A DNA stretch of 64,000 nucleotides from Scilla litardierei (Eukaryota; Streptophyta; Magnoliopsida; Asparagales; Asparagaceae): positions 173,500,319-173,564,318 of the forward strand of contig CM061140.1 in the NCBI GenBank assembly GCA_030789695.1. Direction: 5' to 3'. The notes beneath the pieces were generated by a model. It was not told the origin of the DNA and searched no databases. It was given only the letters and a program-made list of their open reading frames with translations. Positions 32,383-45,395 of this stretch are shown here, one piece after another; position 1 is the first letter of the stretch, and each line of letters starts with the position of its first letter. Made by a program: the position numbers and the translations under genes.

Positions 32383-33857
32383 TGGTTGACTCGGAAAACG
32401 CGCAAGTGCACGCCTTCCGCTCCCAAGCGTAGGAGCGTCAATGCAATAAAAATAACCGGTGAGTACCGGGTCGGATCACAGGGACAAGTCGTTCTAGTTC
32501 ACAAAATTGATCGATAACGAAAAATAAAGTGTGATAACAACCACCTCAATTATGGTGGATGAGTGTGTGGGAAAAACGTGTGAAGAAACTAAAAATCTAA
32601 CCTAAGTGGCTAGGGGTGGAGAGCCGAATCGGCAAGTAACAAGGAGGACTCGTATGTTGTGTGTGTGAATGAGGCCGTGTGCGTGGGAATTCATCTCAAG
32701 TATAACTCAATTGTTTTCCCGACTAAGGGACGAACAATCTGTGGGTGTGGCATTTCATCGAACATGTGGGGTGCAATAAAAGTAGTGTATGAAACAAAGA
32801 GAAATACTTTGAGCAATGAAGAGAGGGTCGACTACGATAGTTCCTCTCTATGGATTACCCTCTAGGATTCCCTCAACAACCAACATCTCAAAGTTTCATC
32901 CACCAAATAGAAAATAGAAACATGCTAGAGATGAAATTCACAACCCAAACAACAACAATTTCACAACACAACAACACAAGCAAGATCTAGCAATTCATGA
33001 TGAAAAGAAGAGACGTTTTTACTCAAAATCAATCATCCAATTACAATGTAAAACCCTAAATCAAAACACAAGAAGTTGGAGAAATTTCACCCAAGTGTCA
33101 CTCCAAGATGGAAATCCTCCTCCCCAAATGCTCCTCCAAGCTCCAAGCTTCATTCATGGCCTCCTCCCCTAGCCAAGCCCTTTGGGGAAGAAGAACCCCC
33201 AAGAAAAACAGCAAGAAAACCAAAAAAAACGAAGCTCCCCACCCAAAAACGTCTTCAGCCCAGGAAATAACAGAACACAATTCATTTCAGGCCCCTGCTC
33301 TATTTTTCTTCTTCTTTTTTCAATCAAACCCGAAATCTGGGCCCAAAAATAATATCTTTGCAAACTGGGGGGCGGGATTAAATTTTCCGCTGTATATTTT
33401 TTCTTCTTTCCAGAATTTACAGAAATGCCATTCTAGCTCCAAAAATCTCCAAAAAATAGCTAGAAAATCCTAAAAATTCTGGAAAAATTCCAGAAAATCC
33501 AAAACAATTCCAGGAGTACCTGAAAAATAGGAGAAGTGGAAATTAGTCCATATGATGTGAAAATAAATATAATGACTTATATAACCAAATATTGACTTCC
33601 AAAAATCATATAAAATAACCTATTGCTCAAATAATTCTCAAAATTTGTCAATATGATCAAAATAATACCAGGAGCATGTGAAAAATAGTAGGAAGCCAAT
33701 AAGTATGATAAAAACCGTATTTTGTGCCAAGAATGAGAGTAAGTCGTAAAATTGATATGAAATGAAAATATACTCAAAAGAGCACGATTAAGTGTAATCT
33801 TTAGCACAAAATGAGGATAGTTAGGGGGTATAAATATACAATTTTTACTCCGAATCA
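32383..33857 (-). repeat. 5' LTR of the gag-only element
   Basis: It is 1475 bp, paired with 28216-29690, and adjoins the primer binding site. Confidence 0.95.
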
Positions 33858-33942
33858 ACTACCCTCTGATAATCCCTAGTATTCATCCAAAACTAAACAC
33901 ATCAACACATGTAATCACACCATACCATAATTAATCAAGTTT

Positions 33943-33948
<6 letters not shown>

Positions 33949-34017
<69 letters not shown>
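33949..34017. repeat. (AT)n microsatellite
   Basis: Uninterrupted AT dinucleotides, about 34 units, directly abutting the 3' end of the LINE fragment. Confidence 0.97.
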
Positions 34018-34019
<2 letters not shown>

Positions 34020-35440
34020 AAAGTTAGAGTGTGTCTATATTAAAAGAGCAAATATACAAGTACAAGTGGAATAATTTGATCAAGGGGGAGCGCTAACTGG
34101 AGGAGAGGGCACAAGCGCCGTCACTCCCAATTAGTAGTCACCCCTATCCAAAATATCCAGACATAGCAGGGGATACAACAAACCTACGGCCCAATAAACC
34201 AATGGCAAACTAGCCATTGTCCCTAAAGCCCCAATTTTCCATGGCCTGAGTCGCCTTCGCCTCTTCAGGCTCCTGATCTCTAAGAATAATTCTAGTGTCT
34301 GCAGCAATGTCTTCGAAAAGACTTGTCTTAGATTTCGCAATCCCCTCAAAGATTCTCCTGTTTCTTTCCTTCCAGATATGCCAAACCATCGCCGCAAGAA
34401 CTGTTCTTGCGAGTAACCCCAATGTATTCTTCCCCGAGAAATGTGTCATGAAGTAATCGCCCACATCTCGCAGGAGGGGCTCCACGTGATTTTGGACTCC
34501 CAGTTTGTATAAGCTTCTGATCAAGAGGTAGCATGTGTAATCACAGCCGAAGAATAAATGATTCATGTCCTCCTCAACACCCTCACTACAAAGGACACAT
34601 CCGGATTCATTTGTGACCCCCCAAGCAGTAAGTCGGTCTCGGGTCAATAGCTTGCATTGGAATGCTCTTAAAAGAGTGAGGGTCATCTTCGGTACCTGCT
34701 GCGAGAACCATACGAGTTTCGAGTAGGGGAAGCGAGCACCTGTTTGTCGGACACCACGCCAAGCCTCTGCAAATGTGAAGACTTCATCAGAATTCCAAGC
34801 CCATGCGTCCGCACGATCCGATAGCCCAATGCTCGGTAGCAGGTGCCTAACTGCTTGAAGGTCCGGTCCATTGCTCCATCCTGCACTGGTCCAATAGTCT
34901 CTTACAGTTTTCATTCTGGCCCCATGTGGTACCTCCACCAGGTCACACAAAGGCCCGCATTGAAGCCATGTATCAATCCAAAATAAAGTTTCCTTCCCAT
35001 CATTCACTACTCGTTTGATTAGCTTTTTGGAATATTGCCTGCAACCCAACATAAACTTCCAAGTGCCAGACTGATCTGCTGTAGGTGCTGCCGCAAAGAA
35101 TTTGCCGCTATTTTTGTAGTTGTCTCTCATATACTTGGCCCATAACCCGTCTGTAGATAGCATCCTCCAGGTGAGTCTAATCCCCGCCGCATTGTTGAGG
35201 TCAGGCAATAATCTCAGGCCTACCCCTCCCTCTTCTTTAGGGGAGCAAACATCTTTCCATGCCCATATCTTCGAGGATCCCCAAATGAAATGCCTGCAAG
35301 CTGAAGTAATAGATCTAATGACGGTTTTGGGTATTTTGTATACCTGAATCCAGAATAATACCATCCCATAAATAACTGATTTGACCAGCTCAATTCTGCC
35401 AGAGATAGATAAGGAGGACGCTGTCCACCCCATAAGTATA
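34018..35440 (-). mobile_element. 5'-truncated L1-type LINE
   Basis: Only the 3' end of a non-LTR retrotransposon is present: the end of the reverse transcriptase, a zf-RVT domain and a 3' UTR of about 190 bp. Instead of poly(A) it adjoins an AT microsatellite. 5' truncation near 35440 is the usual outcome of incomplete target-primed reverse transcription. It lies within LARD internal sequence. Confidence 0.85.
34210..35433 (-). pseudogene. LINE ORF2 C-terminal fragment (RT end and zf-RVT)
   Basis: The open frame of about 407 codons begins in the conserved MGWTASSLSISGRIELVKS region that follows the reverse transcriptase core of plant LINEs. It includes SACRHFIWGSSK, WKDVCSPKEEGGVGLR and a zf-RVT domain with FSQQVPKMTLTLLRAFQ and CVLCSEGVEEDMNHLFFGC, and ends with MVWHIWKERNRRIF. 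Endonuclease and the catalytic part of the reverse transcriptase are missing, so it cannot be active. The frame is uninterrupted, which suggests a fairly recent insertion. Confidence 0.88.
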
Positions 35441-38400
35441 TATATATTCACCACTACTATAGTTTCACAATATATAGTCATTCAAATACATGCAAATAGT
35501 TCACCATATATTCACATCACGTACGGTCCTATAACTGTATTTACGACACGCCACATATATCATAGTTATCAATACTTATAACTAAGCACATACTTACCCG
35601 TGCATGGTGCACACCCATACACGCTAACATTTCATTTACATACACCAATCATACCATTATATAACTAGCACACATACACACCTAGTTTTAGCTAGGACAC
35701 ATACGTTCACACGAGCAAGTCCTTAGTAATTAGCTATACCACAAGACCAACACCTATAACTATATACTGGCGTAGCGACCCACAAACATGTGCGTAACAC
35801 AACCAGGCACAAACACTCCTATCACTATACATACATCAAGCATTGCTATATTCAAACTACAAACATTCATTCAATATACTTAGAGTATACCCACTCAAGC
35901 TTGAGTGAGACTCAATACACATATCAGAATATTCTATATACGTAACACGGCATTCATACCTATACCAATACCACTCCAATATTTATACGTCTACCATTAC
36001 AACCATATACATACCATAGGTCAATCACACTTAATATTTAGTCAGATAACACCCACATAGTTAAATCAATTTATATACCATATTAATAATAATACAGACA
36101 TCAGCACTCGTATAATTATAATACACTCCCTAATACATGCATATGTATTCATCGTATAGTCACACGCACATGTGACTTATATATATATATATATATTTAT
36201 TTATTCACACCATAGCCTACTACCTATAATTAGTATACTAACACATCCACACATACATAATTAAGATGTGCAATAGTCGTGTATACCTCACGGTATGCAC
36301 GCATGCAACATCCCGCAAAGCAAGCAATACCAATCAAAATTATACTCCTACTTCCATGTATATCACCTATATACTCAGGCATCAAAACATAACTACTTAC
36401 ATCTAAACACAATACATACCCACATACGAGCACACACTCATACGTGCTAACATATAGGTCACATAATAGGCCTACCCTCTTAACCATACGTACTCTTATT
36501 ATTATCACTACTAACATACACATAGCTTTACCAATCATTTATTTCAACCATTATAAGTATCTCTAATTACATACACAACTTAGATATTTCAACGCTAACT
36601 CTTATATACACAGGCATCCCTAGTATAGTATAGCTATCCACACAAAAATCTATAACTACTAACACACAACAACTTCATACTATCACGAATAACTCCGAGT
36701 ATATATATATATCACTCAATAGGCAAACATCATATACTATGGGGGTACACTCATTCAAGCCCACGTACACAGCTTAGGTACGTGCACTACGACTACCTCA
36801 CAAGGTCCAAGGGCCTACTAACAATTAAGGGTTGACACAGACATTGACGGACCCTAAGGTCTAAGCAATAAAGAGAGGTCGAGAGCGTGACGAGGGAAGG
36901 ATCGATAAGCACGAGTTCAGATAGGACGAATACAAGGAGACAGCTTGGTTAGACGAAACATTGACTCGATGGTGGTGCTTAGGTTGGGGGAAAAAGGGGG
37001 TGTAGTGATGCTTACAAAGGATGGAGAAAAGAAAATAGGGTAAAAGGCACAAGCTAAAACACGCGAAATCTGAAAACTATTGTATCTCAAAAGTTGGAAT
37101 CCTCATCTGTATAAAATATTTGAAGTTCGATAAAGCGAGTTGAAATAAGTTTGAGTCGAATATTCATAATAAGAGAAAATGTTTTATTGGTTTACAAAAA
37201 TCGTTATAAAAGGAAGTAAAATCATTTACACGAATATTAAGGACATGGTTTAGAAAATTCTTTCCGTCAGTAATTTAATATAACGTTGTCAAAAAGTTTT
37301 GGAAAGTCAAGAATGAAATCAAGTAACGGAAGAATTTAAACTCATGTTAAATGCTTCAAAACTTTAGGCTATGGAAAATTTTAAAATAACCAACATTGAA
37401 ACTACTTTTAGAGAACCAGGGTTTGCAAAAAAAAATGAAAAAAAAACTGATTTACGCAGGGTTCTTAATATACGAGCACCACAAGTCTGGCACGGATATA
37501 AAAATAGTTGAAAGTATGTATGGTGCACGGAAAAATAATATTAACGACTTAGTATAAGAATTATCAAGATCGAATAGCAAATCCTTAAAATCAAATCATG
37601 GAGGGTCTAAAGCAGGATGTGGTTATGAAAATAGTAATTTTGCAAAAGAATCTGAAGTGGAGAAAACGACGAGCAAAACCAATTTGCTGAAAGCTGAAAT
37701 TCCATGTGTCTTGAAAGTATATAAAAGTAACACGACGTATCATTCGTATAACACAAATAAGAAGGAAAATTATAAATCGTATTGGAAAAATAAAAGTACG
37801 GTTCAGAATAAAATTAGTATATGAAGGGCAACACAATTACATAAGTACGAAAAAACATAGGCTGGGAAAATACTATAAGCTAGTATTCAAAAATTCCGAC
37901 AAACGTTTTAAAAATTTAAATCAATGAAGGAGTATGAAGTATAGGTATATTAAAATTTTGAACGGAATTAAACTTAGTGGAAGGGAAGATTGAAAAGTAC
38001 TTTCAGAAGGTTCAGGTTTTGCAATGGAGATGTTTGAAAATTGACGACGATCGTCATGAGGCGATCTCGTGAATCGAGGCAGGGAAATTGGTCGGATGAT
38101 CTAAACATTCATACGTCTAGGATATGAATCAGAAGAGTCTACGGGAAAACTCCTACGGTCGACCAACTAAAGATTAGGAACTAGGCGCTAAGACCTTCTA
38201 AGGGGCTAGACGGTAAAGAAATGCGTTCAGCTTGGCCCGAAATCGATGAACCCAAGCGAACGACTAAAAGAAATTTTAGAGGTCTAATATGGTCAGGGTT
38301 AGGCAATAATCGCTAAGGTAACTCCTACGACGATTAAATCAATTTCTAAAAGGGAGTCTAACTACAATCAGGGCCCCTAATTAGCAAGCACAGACGTCTA

Positions 38401-38556
38401 ACTAAGCCTTCTTATCACCTAGTGTCCTAAGAAAACAACTAAACTCGGGGCTTATTACTCGGATGTTGCGATTTATTTAATGGACATTCCGTTATTATCG
38501 TTGTTCCGTTAATTCGCAATTGCAAGACCGGACCTGCATGGGCCACCAACAAAACC
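35441..38556 (-). other. LARD internal sequence, right part, non-coding
   Basis: 35441-36760 is rich in ACATA/TATAC words; 36770-38556 is AT-rich without a domain-bearing frame. On the minus strand the 5' LTR end is followed by GGTTTTGTTGGTGGCCCATG, where a primer site would be expected, but it does not match the initiator-Met sequence. Confidence 0.6.
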
Positions 38557-41353
38557 TGTCACGCCCCGCTTCCCAAAAAATATGGAGGCGAAGCGTGAGA
38601 AGGTCCGCTCAGACTTGAAGCTACAAAGCTGCAAGTCCGATAAGCGTCAATCAAATTTAAAACTGCAGGTCCTTGCAACGCGAACGAAACAAGATAATAA
38701 TAATGAAATGAGACAAAAGAATAATCTCAGAATATCCATAAATATAAATTCCAACATCGCAGAAAAGCCACCAGGCTGAAATAAAAGAGAGTCTAAAGGC
38801 CCAAACATGGCCAACAAAAGTGCAGAGTACAAAGTATAGGTGCCACGCACCAACAACAAACAAAAGGCCTAAAACAAAATAAAGCTCAACAAAGACTCAA
38901 AGAATGGTCACCGGTGTCCACCAAAATCCTCCTGTGCAATCATGGACTCAGACTCAGCGTCAGCAAGGCATCACGTACTCAGCAACGGTCTCTGGCTCAG
39001 GGTCTAACATGTGACACCCAAAAGAGCAAGGGGCACATGTCAGCAAGTCTACAAGAGACTTGTGCATGGAAACTGAAAGTACAAGTAAAAGCAACCTAAA
39101 AGTTCTAGCATGATGCAATGACATGGCAGTTAAAGTAATGAGTGCAACAGGTAAAGTAAAGTGAAGTAAAGTACGAGCATGGCATGACATTCACAAGACA
39201 AGTACAAGACAAGAAAAGTAAGCACCTCGTACACAGAGATTCCGTCTTTTGGCTAGAGGGCTGATCAGGCCACTCCTAAGCTCAAGCGAACGTTTATCCC
39301 TACCCCTCCACGTGTGTCGAGCCAGGGCATTACCCCCGAACACGGAATGCTCGCTTCTGGACCACGAGCCAGGAAGTGTGTAAACAAGTATGGCGTAGGG
39401 GTGCACCTAGCCGGACAAGTAGTACGAGGACAAGTATTGTAGCGTGTGCTACGATGCAACAATCAATGCATGGATGACATGGCATGACAAGTAGTAAAGC
39501 GTACAAGTAAGAAAAGTAAACGTGACAGTTTAGCATGCATGAATGACAAGTTTAAGGGTTGGATCTAGCTTCGTTGTCAAGCTAGATCATTTAGGTGACG
39601 GATCTAGTTTCGTTGTCAAACTAGATCAAGTAGGCGTCTAGCCAGCTATCATTTCACTGACTAGTCTCTTTTACGCTAAAAGCAAGGAAGTGGCCTAAAA
39701 ACATGGCCCTACACAAGAGTTGGCAAGTTTCACTTGCCTGCAAGTACGACGTCTGAGCACACCGTCCAATGAGTCCAAAAATCACATTTATCCTACGTGC
39801 ACAAGTCCACCGGCCTACATCCGTTTTATTAATCTTGATTAGTGATTGATAAAACATTTAAAATACTTTAAAATACCGATTTTTAGTCTTGGTTAGCATG
39901 CAATTTGGTTGGGGGTCCTATGGGTGCAAAACGTTACCTCAACACGACGCGAAAGCTACACCGGCGTCGGGTAGCGACGCCGGAGGTTGGAATAATAAGA
40001 TCGCGCTCCAAGTCCGGATTCCAATTAGATTCCTCGCTGGAAATTTCAGAGCAATCAACCCGGGCGACGATTCCAGATTCCAAAGCTCGCACGTGCGACG
40101 ACGGGCTACGACGTGCGACGACGTCGTACGCGACGAATCCTCGAAGAGCAAGCACCAAGGTGGGGCCCACAGTAGTCCTAGGGACCTTTGGGGGACCCAC
40201 AATAACTCTGGAGAACTTGGGGGGCCCACGGAGGCAAGTGGTGCGACGGATGCGGGGTTGCGACGAGTGACTCTCGGTCGTACCCCTCCAATGCGGGAGA
40301 ATTCCTCGGTCGCTGCGAGAGAACGGGGCTGTGCAGCAGCGGGTGTTGGTCACAGCGGCGGGTACGGGCGTTTCCTTCGGTCAGACCGATAGGGGGCGTC
40401 GGTCGTGCGCTTGGGATGCGAGGCTGCGACGTTGCAAAGCTTGGGCGCTCGGTCACAGCGGCCCGGAGCGAGGGGATCTGTCGATCGTGCGGGGTACGGA
40501 GCGGGGCGACAAGCGGAGCGCTGTGCGGAGCGGGCGACAAGGCGGATGCGGGGGAGCGCTTCGGTCAGGTCGATGGAACGGAGCTTGGGGCGTGCAGCGG
40601 CTGCGGAGCGGCTAGGATGCGGGGACGGCTATCGGTCGGAGCGGGCGGAACGGCTTGGTTTTCTCGGTCAGGTCGGGGCTGAACGTCGCAACGTCCAATT
40701 TGGGTTTTGGAAGGGGCTAGGGCTAATTTCTTGCGAAAATAGGTCTTCCTAGGGGTTGCTTATATAGTATAGATGGGTTGACTTGGTCTAGGGCTAAATC
40801 TAATAGGATTAGAATATTAAAATAATTTAAAATTTGAATTCCAACTACTCCAACTCACCCAAGGGTTTGACTTGGTCCAAATGAGCTGGAAATTGGCTCA
40901 AAAATTCTTTAAAACGTTTTAAACTCAAATAAATTTTATTTGGCCGAAAATAATTTAAAAATTAATTATTAAAAATAATATAAAACTTGTTAAAAATATT
41001 AAAGTGGTCAAATGAACTCCAAAAATTATAAAATAAATATCAGGGTGATCGTGATGACGAATGTGAGCTAACTAAGAAGTCGGATCTCAGTTTTGACGTC
41101 GGACGACGAAACTAAAAATAGAAACGTCTCCCGTCAAAAGTGAAAATCGACACGTCTCATCGAATAAGTTTAAATTGTGGGAAAACGACTCGAGAAACGT
41201 CGTTCCAAAATAGTGCCACTATTTAATACTCTCAGAGACGTTCACAACGGCATATCACACGAAAGTGTTCACAAACAAACAAAGTCTAAAACAAACACGT
41301 GCACGGACAAAAGCACGTGCACGAACAACGTACCACGAAAAGTGGTCGTTACA
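38557..41353 (-). repeat. LARD 5' LTR (right copy, 2797 bp)
   Basis: Paired with 25014-27830; it has lost 21 bp and gained one A in a homopolymer relative to it. Confidence 0.92.
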
Positions 41354-41397
41354 TCTTCTGTGTGTGCCTTATACTGCGATATTTTCTTTTAAAATAG

Positions 41398-44300
41398 ATG
41401 GACTTTAAATGCCTAGTGGACAGTGCCTCTACGCACACGATCCTCCAAGACATCTGCTTTTTTCAAAGCATTAATAAATACGATGGCACCGTAAATACAA
41501 TTTCCGGTCCATCAGGTATCATTGAAGGATCAGGGGGAAGCACAATTTATGCTCCCCAACAAAACAAAACTACTTATAAAAGATGCACTTCTCTCCCCTA
41601 GCTCGCATAGAAACCTGTTAAGCTTTAAAGATATCCGCTTAAACGGATACCACCTTGAAACGGTGAGCAAACAAAACAGAGAATACCTTGATGTAACATC
41701 TCATAAAAACGGTGCTAAAAACACCGTCGAGCGTTTTGAGGGACTCCTGTCAGGTCTCTACCACACAAGGATCAGAGCAATGGAAACAAACACACTAAAG
41801 CACCAGAAGTGCCATAATCAACCAGAATTCAAACTCTGGCACGATAGACTAGGACACCCTGGGAGGAATATGATGCGTCGCATCATATCCCAATCCCGTG
41901 GAATTGACCCGAAAAGCCTGACGCTACTTCGGAAGGGTGCAAATCCTTGTCCCCCTTGTTACAAAGGGAAATTGATTACGAGACCATCCACCCTAAAGGT
42001 GGACTCTGAGTCTCCAAGTTTCCTAGAGAGGATACATGAAGACATTTGCGGGCCTATTCACCCCGCAAGTGGACCATTTCGGTACTACATGGTACTGATC
42101 GACGCATCTTCAAAATGGTCGTATGTGTGCCTCCTGTCCACCCGCAACGTAGCCTTTGCAAAGCTACTTGCACAAATTATAAAGTTGCGGGCACATTTCC
42201 CAGACAACCAGATCAAGAAATTGCGTCTGGACAATGCTGTGGAATTCACATCACAAGTCTTTCTAGACTACTGCCAAGCAACCGGCATAGAAGTTGAACA
42301 TCTTGTAGCTCATGTTCACACCCAGAACGGGTTAGCCGAATCTCTTATAAAGAGACTACAATGGATCGCTCAACCATTGTTGATGCAATGCCAGTTGCCG
42401 GTAAGTGTATGGGGACATGCCATACTGCACGCTGCATCGCTGATAAGATTACGACCGTCAGGTAGTCAATCTTATTCTCCGATGCAACTTGCATATGGGA
42501 ACCCGCCCGATATCTCTCACTTGAGGATATTCGGATGTGCTGTCTATGTCCCCATAGCACCACCGCAGAGAACCAAGATGGGTCCTCAACGGCGTCTTGG
42601 TATCTATATTGGTTTCGACTCACCATCGATCATTAGATACCTCGAACCCCTTACAGGGGACGCCTTTAAAGCACGTCTAGCAGATTGTGAGTTTGATGAA
42701 AGCACTTTTCCGAAACTAGGCATTAACACACAGAAGCCAGAAGCTTCAAAGACCATTACATGGGACACAAAGACTCTATCCCATTTTGATCCGCGTACAA
42801 ATCAATGTGAAGAAGATATCCTGAAGATCCTTCAAATCCAAAACACAGTTCACATTTTACCGGACAAATTCACTGACAATAAGAAGATTGTCAGATCACA
42901 CGTCCCTGCTGCAAATACGCCAGCTAGGATTGGCATACCCAAAAATGAATGCAATCCACCTGCAGCAGAAGCGGCCGTACCTCAACAAAAAAGAGGACGA
43001 CCCACAGGCTCCAAAGATAAGAACCCTCGAAAGAGGAAAAATCCTGGAGCAACAATAACGATACTACCACAGGATGCTGAGCTCAGCCCAGCTTCCTCTC
43101 CCCTCCTAACAACTCCTGAAGAGGAAAATATAGGAGAAATATCATTAAATTATGTACGTACTGGGGAGGTACTGGACAGAAAAAACACAATCATTGATGA
43201 TAACTTCGCGCTCATTATTGACACTCACGTCACTGAATACGACGATGAAATCGATCCACGCTCTCTAGCAGAATGTAAACGCAGAGAGGATTGGCCAAAG
43301 TGGAACGATGCAATAGGAGTAGAGCTGGACTCACTCTCGAAGCGCAAAGTTTTTGGACCTGTAGTCCTAACACCAAAGGGTGTTAAACCTGTGTGATATA
43401 AATGGGTATTCGTGAGAAAAAGAAACGAGAAAAATGAGATCGTGCGTTACAAAGCGCGCCTTGTTGCACAAGGCTTTTCCCAACGACCAGGAATAGACTA
43501 TGACTATACCTATTCCCCGGTCATGGACGCGATCACTTTCCGTTTCATTATAGGCCTATCCACAAAGGAAGGTTTGGATATGCAGCTCATGGACGTTGTG
43601 ACTGCATACCTATATGGAAATATAGATAAGGACATCTATATGAAAATCCCAGATGGATACAAACTACGGACAAAAATGACAGAAAGACCTCGGGACGTCT
43701 ACTCTGTCAAACTTCAGAGATCGCTGTATGGTCTAAAACAGTCAGGTAGAATGTGGTACAACAGACTCAGTGAATTCCTAGTGCAACAAGGATTCACAAT
43801 AAATGAAGTCTGCCCTTGCATCTTTATAAGAGCAAAGTGAACAGGATTCGTGATTATTGCCGTCTACGTAGACGACCTGAACATCATCGGATCTCCTGAA
43901 GAGATAGGTGAGATATCCAAAAGTCTCACACAGACTTTTGAGATGAAGGACCTCGGCAAAACGAAGTTCTGACTAGGCCTACAAATTGAACACTTAAGCG
44001 GAGGAATCCTGTTACACCAATCGACATACACAAAGAAAGTGCTGAAAAACTTTCTTATGGACAAATGTCATCCGCTTAGCACACCAATGGTCGTTCGATC
44101 ATTGGAGGTTGACAGAGACCCCTTCCGACCGCTGGAAGAGGGGGAGGAAACACTGGGTCCTGAAGTACCCTACTTAAGCGCAATTGGAGCACTCCTATAC
44201 CTGGCAAACTGCACGCGTCCCAATATAGCGTTCGCAGTTAACTTACTAGCCAGATACAGTTCTGCGCCCTCAAAGCGCCACTGGAACGGAGTTAAGCAAC

Positions 44301-45345
44301 TTCTGCGCTACCTCCAAGGGTCTGTGGACAAGGGACTATACTTCAAGAAAGGTGTATCCTCCGACTTGGTTAGGGATGGCAGTAATGGCCTGACCCGCCC
44401 GGCCCGACCTGTCCCGACCCGATTTTGACCCGGCCCGACCCGGCCCGCAGCCGGGTCGGGGCAAGCTTGGGCTTTGTATGCGCCCCGGCCCGACCCGACC
44501 CGCCCCGATAAACTATAGATGTTTACTATTTTGATGCGGACCATGCAGTCATCGAATAACCCATAACTCATACTCTATTCAACGGTTCTCCTAATTAGGC
44601 CAATTCCCAATTCCAAATTACCAAATAAATCAAAATTCTCCCAATTCATAAATAAAATTTTTATTTGGGATTCATATGGATGGCACTAATGACTTGAACC
44701 GACCGGCCCGACCCGGCCCGACCCGGTTTTGGTAAGAAAGAACCCGCCCCGCCCCGGCCCGCGACCCGCCCCGCCCCGGCCTGCAGATGAGTCGGGGCAA
44801 GCTTGGGTAGTTAAATACCCGCCCCGCCCCGCAATATTGCCATTCCTAGACTTGGTCGGTTATGCAGAAGCAGGATACAGGTCTGATCCACATACCGCAA
44901 AGTCCCAGACCGGTTTTGTGTTCACATACGGTGGGACAGTCATCTCATGGAGATCCGTGAAGCAGACATCGACAGCAACCTCATCCAACCACTCCGAGCT
45001 CATTGCGATCCACGAAGCTAGCAGAGAATGATTTTGGCTTCGATCAGTCATCAACCACATCCTCAAAACCACCGGCCTGAAGACGGGAGATCTTGGACCT
45101 ACCACCATGTATGAAGACAATTCTGCCTGCATCGCTCAACTACGGGGTGGCTACATCAAAGGTGACAGGACGAAGCACATATCCCCCAAGCTCTTCTGGA
45201 CGCATGAACAGCAAGTGGACAACCAGATCGACATCCAGCAGATCCAGTCTTGAGACAACCTGGCAGACCTGTTCACTAAAGCTTTGCCTCACAGCACCTT
45301 TAGAAAACTTGTACTAGGAATTGGGATGAGACAGTTGACATACAG
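41398..45345 (+). pseudogene. Copia pol (copy 1): protease, integrase, RT, RNase H, decayed
   Basis: ATG 41398 (MDFKCLVDSASTHTIL) opens a separate pol frame. The first 204 nt carry the protease motif VDSAS. An extra G near 41530 shifts to the frame 41522-43396, which holds the GAG-pre-integrase HDRLGHP, the CPPCYKGK zinc-binding part and the integrase core (EDICGPIHP, RLDNAVEF). TGA at about 43394 replaces a Gly codon; 43412-43840 carries the first part of the RT (YKARLVAQGF, QLMDVVTAYLYG). Further TGA codons precede and follow VYVDDLNIIGSPEE. A hAT MITE at 44371-44848 splits RNase H, which resumes with GYAEAGYRSDPHTAKSQTG and continues to LADLFTKALP. Copy 2 provides the intact comparison. 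Not functional. Confidence 0.92.
44371..44848. mobile_element. hAT MITE with CCCG-rich ends (478 bp)
   Basis: The ends are TAGGGATGGCA and its inverted counterpart TGCCATTCCTA, with one mismatch. A perfect 8-bp duplication GACTTGGT lies at 44363-44370 and 44849-44856. Both flanks are made of CCCGACCCGGCC-type repeats in inverted arrangement; the centre is AT-rich. It interrupts the RNase H coding sequence of Copia copy 1 between SSDLV and GYAEAG. Confidence 0.92.
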
Positions 45346-45395
45346 GGTTATAAATACAGACCTGTTCACTAAAGCTTTGCCTCGCAGCACCTTTA

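Larger units (their letters stand above)
28216..33857 (-). mobile_element. Gag-only (TR-GAG-type) Athila/Tat-like Gypsy element
   Basis: It has two 1475-bp LTRs (28216-29690 and 32383-33857) and a perfect 5-bp target duplication ACTAC (28211-28215 and 33858-33862). The primer site TGGCGCCGTTGCCGGGGA (32380-32363, minus) is the tRNA-Asp-type site used by Athila/Tat elements. The polypurine tract GGGGGGTG precedes the 3' LTR. The 2.7-kb interior encodes only gag; protease, integrase and reverse transcriptase are absent. I counted about six differences between the LTRs, so insertion was recent and must have used enzymes supplied by another element. Confidence 0.93.
25014..41353 (-). mobile_element. 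LARD-like non-autonomous Gypsy element with 2.8-kb LTRs
   Basis: LTRs at 25014-27830 and 38557-41353 are nearly identical. On the minus strand the LTR starts TGTAACGACC and ends GGGGCGTGACA. A polypurine tract AAGGTGGGGGA sits directly before the 3' LTR at about 27831-27841, which fixes the orientation. It is flanked by TTTTC (25009-25013) and TCTTC (41354-41358), a target duplication with one change. The internal part, apart from its own insertions, has no coding capacity that I can see. Long LTRs with a non-coding interior define the LARD class; the LTR ends resemble Gypsy chromoviruses. Confidence 0.88.

Noticed and set aside
33949..34017. Possible CRISPR-like or satellite array
   Set aside because: It is a plain AT dinucleotide repeat; no spaced repeats occur anywhere in the window and the source is eukaryotic.
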